Position numbers and translations under genes: made by a program | The notes under the pieces: generated by a model | Database searches by the model: none | What the model saw: the letters and a program-made list of their open reading frames with translations, nothing else | What the model was told of the DNA's origin: nothing | Part shown: one piece after another, positions 40,855-43,866 of the stretch | How the letters are laid out: the number at the start of each line of letters is the position of its first letter | How positions within the stretch are numbered: the stretch's first letter is position 1 | Assembly: GCA_030523305.1 (NCBI GenBank) | Contig: JAUNIY010000008.1 | Coordinates: 1-43,866 of the forward strand | Direction of reading: 5' to 3' | DNA: 43,866 bases | Source of the DNA: Eubacteriales bacterium | Lineage (GTDB): Bacteria; Bacillota; Clostridia; Oscillospirales; Butyricicoccaceae

Positions 40855-41283
40855 TCACCCAATCGCACAGGTAAACGTACCCTGCGCCGCTTTTTCTTCA
40901 CCGACATAAGCCACGCCGTCCGCTACCACAATTTTTCCACGGATTTTTACCAGCTTCACCTGCAAGGTAATCGTATCGCCCGGCAAAACCTTTCTGCGGA
41001 ATTTGATCTTATCCCACGATGCAAAATAGCCGGTCTTCCCACGGTATTCCTCGCGGGATAAGATGGCGACCGCACCGGTCTGCGCCAATGCTTCAATCAG
41101 GAAAACGCCCGGTACAACCGGGTTATTGGGGAAATGCCCCTGGAAAAACGCTTCTTCACCGGTAAATGTCTTGACACCGGTGACCGTTCCGCTTTCCTGA
41201 TCCAGCTGCGTGATGGCGTCTACCATAAGCATCGGTTCGCGATGTGGGATAATCTGTTTGATCTGTTCTATCGTATAAAGCAT
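40855..41283 (-). CDS. fabZ: 3-hydroxyacyl-ACP dehydratase FabZ
   Basis: FabZ dehydrates 3-hydroxyacyl-ACP in each elongation round. The 142-residue hot-dog protein has IIPHREPMLMVDAI at the start, the catalytic His in GHFPNNPVVPGV and the Glu in LIEALAQTGAV. The ATG at 41283 overlaps the accB stop codon (TAATG). A longer frame reaching back into accB was rejected. Confidence 0.96.
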   Translation of the reverse strand: MLYTIEQIKQIIPHREPMLMVDAITQLDQESGTVTGVKTFTGEEAFFQGHFPNNPVVPGVFLIEALAQTGAVAILSREEYRGKTGYFASWDKIKFRRKVLPGDTITLQVKLVKIRGKIVVADGVAYVGEEKAAQGTFTCAIG

Positions 41284-41726
41284 TATGCATTCTCCTTGAT
41301 GACAAACAACGGCTGGTTGTATTCCACCAGGTCGCCATTGACCGCCATAACGCGGGACACCGTGCCGTCGCACGGGCTTTCAATGCTGTTCATCACCTTC
41401 ATCGCTTCGATGATACACAGCTGCTCGCCCTTTTTCACGCGATCCCCCGGCTGTACCAGCGGTGGCTCCTCCGGCGCGCTGGCAGCGTAAAATGTGCCGA
41501 CCAGCGGCGCCTTGACCACCGTTCCGTCAAAATCCTCCGCCGGTGAAGCCGGTTCGGTTTGCACCGTCTGCACCGGCAGCGGCTCCGCGCTGCCCTGGCT
41601 GCGCGGCTGCGTCTCAATGGTCAGGGAAAAATCGCCGTTCTGGATGGACAGCCTGGATACGCCAGTCTGTACTGCTTTCTCCATGCAGGCAAATGCAAAT
41701 GCCTTGAGTTCTTTTTCCTGCATCAT
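41283..41726 (-). CDS. accB: Biotin carboxyl carrier protein
   Basis: This 147-residue carrier subunit of acetyl-CoA carboxylase has an N-terminal helical part, a Pro/Glu/Gln-rich linker (about 40-72), and a C-terminal biotinyl domain with the attachment site IEAMKVMN (Lys about 114). The start is the ATG at 41726 behind AGGAGTGAGGAATC; a second ATG follows at once. It lies seven bases behind fabF. Confidence 0.95.
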   Translation of the reverse strand: MMQEKELKAFAFACMEKAVQTGVSRLSIQNGDFSLTIETQPRSQGSAEPLPVQTVQTEPASPAEDFDGTVVKAPLVGTFYAASAPEEPPLVQPGDRVKKGEQLCIIEAMKVMNSIESPCDGTVSRVMAVNGDLVEYNQPLFVIKENA

Positions 41727-41732
41727 GATTCC

Positions 41733-42968
41733 TCACTCCTGAAACCGGCGCAGGGCAATGGTTGCGTTGTGCCCGCCAAAGCCCAGCGAATTGGACAGCG
41801 CGGCGTTGACCTCGCATTCTACCGCATGGTTGGGAACATAATCCAAATCACATCCCTCGCCGGAGTTCTCCAAATGGATGGTCGGCGGGATAATGCCTTC
41901 TTCAATCGCCTTGGCGCAGGCAATGGCCTCTACCGCACCGGCTGCACCAAGCAGATGCCCGGTCATGGATTTGGTAGAAGATATCTTGGTCTGGTATGCC
42001 GCGTCGCCCAAAGCCTGCTTGATCGCCTGGGTCTCCGCCGCATCGTTGATCGGGGTCGATGTGCCGTGCGCATTGATATAGGTAATTTCCTCCGGATTCA
42101 AGCCCGCATCCTGCATCGCCAGCTCGATCGCGCGCGACGGACCTTCGCCGGTTGGGTCCGGGCTGGTGATATGATATGCATCGGAGGTTGCGCCATAACC
42201 GGCAACTTCGGCAATGATAACAGCCCCGCGCTTCTTGGCGTGCGTCAGGCTCTCGAGCACAACGACGCCGGCGCCCTCGCCCATGACAAAACCGCTTCGG
42301 TCCGCGTCAAACGGGCGGCAAGCCGTCTCCGGATCTGCATCGCCCGTCAGCGCATGCATGTTTGCAAAGCCTGCTACTGCCATCGGCGTGATGCTTGCCT
42401 CGGCGCCGCCGGCAACTGCAGCATCCAGGTAGCCATGCCGGATGGCGCGCATTGCCTCGCCAATGGCATGTGTGCTGGAAGCGCACGCACTAACCGGCGC
42501 ATAGCTTGTGCCTTTCAGTCCATGCGCCATGGATACATGCGCCGCCGCCATGTTTGCAATCATCATCGGGATGCAGAACGGGGACACACGGCGCGCACCC
42601 TTGTTCAGCAGCTTGGTATGCTCATCCTCGAAGACCTTCAGTCCGCCGATGCCAGAGCTGATATAAGCGCCGACGCGGAATGGATCAATCCCGCTGTCCA
42701 TGATGCCGGACTGCACCAACGCTTCGTTTGCCGCCGCCAGCGCAAACTGGCAGTTACGATCCATGTGTGCGGCCTCTTTTTTGTCCAGAAACGTAGTGGG
42801 ATCAAATCCGCGTACCTCTCCGGCGACAAATGCTTTATAGCCTTCGGTATCAAACGCCGTAATGCGTCCAATGCCGTTTTTTCCGTTTTTTAATCCGTCC
42901 CAATATTCCGGTACGGAATTGCCGAGCGGCGTCACAGCGCCCAACCCGGTTATCACAACTCGTTCCAT
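41733..42968 (-). CDS. fabF: 3-oxoacyl-ACP synthase II
   Basis: FabF condenses malonyl-ACP with the acyl chain. The 411-residue thiolase-fold enzyme opens MERVVITGLGAVTPLG. It has the active-site Cys in SACASSTHAIGEA, and the two catalytic His residues in HGTSTPINDA and in the TGHLLGAAGAVEA segment. SLGFGGHNA closes the C-terminus. The ATG at 42968 is preceded by TGAGGAGGGAACCC. It follows fabG by 11 bases. Confidence 0.96.
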   Translation of the reverse strand: MERVVITGLGAVTPLGNSVPEYWDGLKNGKNGIGRITAFDTEGYKAFVAGEVRGFDPTTFLDKKEAAHMDRNCQFALAAANEALVQSGIMDSGIDPFRVGAYISSGIGGLKVFEDEHTKLLNKGARRVSPFCIPMMIANMAAAHVSMAHGLKGTSYAPVSACASSTHAIGEAMRAIRHGYLDAAVAGGAEASITPMAVAGFANMHALTGDADPETACRPFDADRSGFVMGEGAGVVVLESLTHAKKRGAVIIAEVAGYGATSDAYHITSPDPTGEGPSRAIELAMQDAGLNPEEITYINAHGTSTPINDAAETQAIKQALGDAAYQTKISSTKSMTGHLLGAAGAVEAIACAKAIEEGIIPPTIHLENSGEGCDLDYVPNHAVECEVNAALSNSLGFGGHNATIALRRFQE

Positions 42969-42979
42969 GGGTTCCCTCC

Positions 42980-43714
42980 TCACAGCGCCATGCCGCCGTC
43001 CGCAGCAATGACCTGGCCGGTGATATACGATGCGTGATCGGATGCGAGGAATGCGGCAATGTGCGCAATTTCCTCTGCCTTGCCAAAGCGTCCGAGTGAA
43101 ATCCGTTTCTTTGCTTCTTCCTGAAGCGTTTCCGGCAAATCAGCCGTCATATCGGTCTCAACAAAGCCGGGGGCAATCGCATTGACTGTGATTCCGCGCG
43201 GACCAAGCTCCTTGGCCGCCGTCTTGGTCAGGCCGATTACGCCTGCCTTTGCCGCAGCATAATTTGCCTGCCCGGCATTGCCTGCAATACCGGAAACCGA
43301 TGCCAGATTGACGATGCGCCCCTTGCGCGCGCGCAGCATCTGTGCGCCGACCAAGCTGGTCATGTTGAACGTGCCCGTCAGGCAAGCGCGGATGACGCGG
43401 TCAAACTGCTCCGGCTTCATGCGGATCAGCAGGCCGTCCTGCGTGATGCCGGCATTGTTTACCAGAATCTCCGGCACGCCCATGCTGTCCTTGATCTGCT
43501 TGACTGCCTGTGCGCACGCATCATAATCCGCAACATCCCATGCCATCGCGCAGGCGTTGACACCCATGTCGCGGCACGCTGCGGCAACCGCTTCCGCTTT
43601 TTCCACGGAGGAAATGCAGTTGACAACGATATCGCAGCCATTCGCCGCCAGCTTTTTGGCAATCGCTGCGCCAATGCCGCGCGACGCGCCGGTTACAATC
43701 GCAAGTTTACTCAT
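42980..43714 (-). CDS. fabG: 3-oxoacyl-ACP reductase FabG
   Basis: FabG reduces 3-oxoacyl-ACP with NADPH. The 244-residue short-chain dehydrogenase has TGASRGIGAA at the cofactor loop, NNAGITQDG, the catalytic Ser in VNLASVSG and YAAAK (Tyr-x3-Lys). The C-terminus ends ITGQVIAADGGMAL. The ATG at 43714 follows AAAGGAGAACAGG. It starts 11 bases past the fabK stop codon; fabD, often placed between these two genes, is absent here. Confidence 0.96.
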   Translation of the reverse strand: MSKLAIVTGASRGIGAAIAKKLAANGCDIVVNCISSVEKAEAVAAACRDMGVNACAMAWDVADYDACAQAVKQIKDSMGVPEILVNNAGITQDGLLIRMKPEQFDRVIRACLTGTFNMTSLVGAQMLRARKGRIVNLASVSGIAGNAGQANYAAAKAGVIGLTKTAAKELGPRGITVNAIAPGFVETDMTADLPETLQEEAKKRISLGRFGKAEEIAHIAAFLASDHASYITGQVIAADGGMAL

Positions 43715-43725
43715 CCTGTTCTCCT

Positions 43726-43866
43726 TTAGCCAATCCGTGACGGCGCCTGGCGCAGCAGCGTCTCCGCTTCCTGTACCATCGTTTCGATAATGGTTTTGCA
43801 ATCCGAATCACCCTTGACCAGTCCGGCGATCTGTCCGGACATAAAGGTGCCCTCTTCATAGTTGCC
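43726..43866 (-). CDS. fabK: Enoyl-ACP reductase II FabK, C-terminal end (truncated by window)
   Basis: The last 46 residues of a protein that begins beyond the window end. They read GNYEEGTFMSGQIAGLV, then KGDSDCKTIIETMVQEAETLL and a stop codon. The EGxFMxGQxAGLV motif followed by a cysteine and an acidic helix is the typical FabK/nitronate-monooxygenase-family C-terminus. FabK is the FMN-dependent enoyl reductase used by many clostridia instead of FabI. Confidence 0.85.
   Translation of the reverse strand, partial: GNYEEGTFMSGQIAGLVKGDSDCKTIIETMVQEAETLLRQAPSRIG

Overview
The window looks like part of a chromosome from an anaerobic, endospore-forming clostridial Firmicute, most likely a gut Oscillospirales lineage such as a Butyricicoccus/Agathobaculum-like organism. 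The order-level placement is inference. It rests on adjacent spoIVB and spo0A, the redox repressor Rex, a FabK-type fatty-acid operon, pyruvate phosphate dikinase, SLH-anchored surface proteins, strong purine-rich ribosome sites, common TTG/GTG starts and moderate-to-high GC. No tRNA, rRNA, CRISPR array, transposase or phage gene was found.

Layout. 1-371 is the end of an unrecognised gene. 415-3562 holds, on the minus strand, a DUF2798 membrane protein, the Mg transporter mgtE behind an M-box riboswitch, a zinc-ribbon membrane protein and a 49-residue cysteine-rich membrane peptide gene. 3568-5457 is icd-rex. 5684-10560 is a compact minus-strand operon: polA, a phosphatase-like protein without its catalytic cysteine, rimI, a small membrane protein, tsaD. 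10782-12670 is an LtaS-like phosphoglycerol transferase on the plus strand. 12769-14800 is spoIVB-spo0A (minus). 14992-16794 (plus) is a SLOG-fold protein and an MFS exporter, the latter behind a promoter followed at once by a terminator hairpin. 16987-20382 holds two SLH surface proteins sharing an almost identical anchor, with a divergent XRE regulator between them.

20450-28993 (minus) is an eight-gene sulfate uptake and activation operon: sulfate-binding lipoprotein, cysT, cysW, cysA, aprA, aprB, cysD, cysN. It is preceded by a promoter and a short reading frame containing Cys-Cys-Gly-Tyr-Cys, a probable cysteine-sensing leader peptide. Sulfate is imported, adenylated by CysDN and reduced to sulfite by an AprAB-type APS reductase; the sulfite reductase is not in the window. 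Upstream lie trxB and an AraC-type response regulator with a degenerate receiver, then ppdK.

34586-37397 (minus) is a three-gene glycosylation cassette: DUF6056 GT-C-like membrane protein, polyprenyl-phosphate glycosyltransferase, GtrA flippase. The GtrA N-terminus appears to be broken by a one-base frameshift. 37616 to the window end is the type II fatty-acid operon in transcription order fabK (partial), fabG, fabF, accB, fabZ, accC, accD, accA, acpP. It is tightly overlapped and closed by a terminator after acpP.

The observations most worth following are the cysteine leader peptide, the cysteine-rich 49-residue membrane peptide, the promoter-terminator element before the MFS gene, the pseudo-phosphatase, the pseudo-receiver next to trxB, the frameshifted GtrA and the shared SLH cassette.
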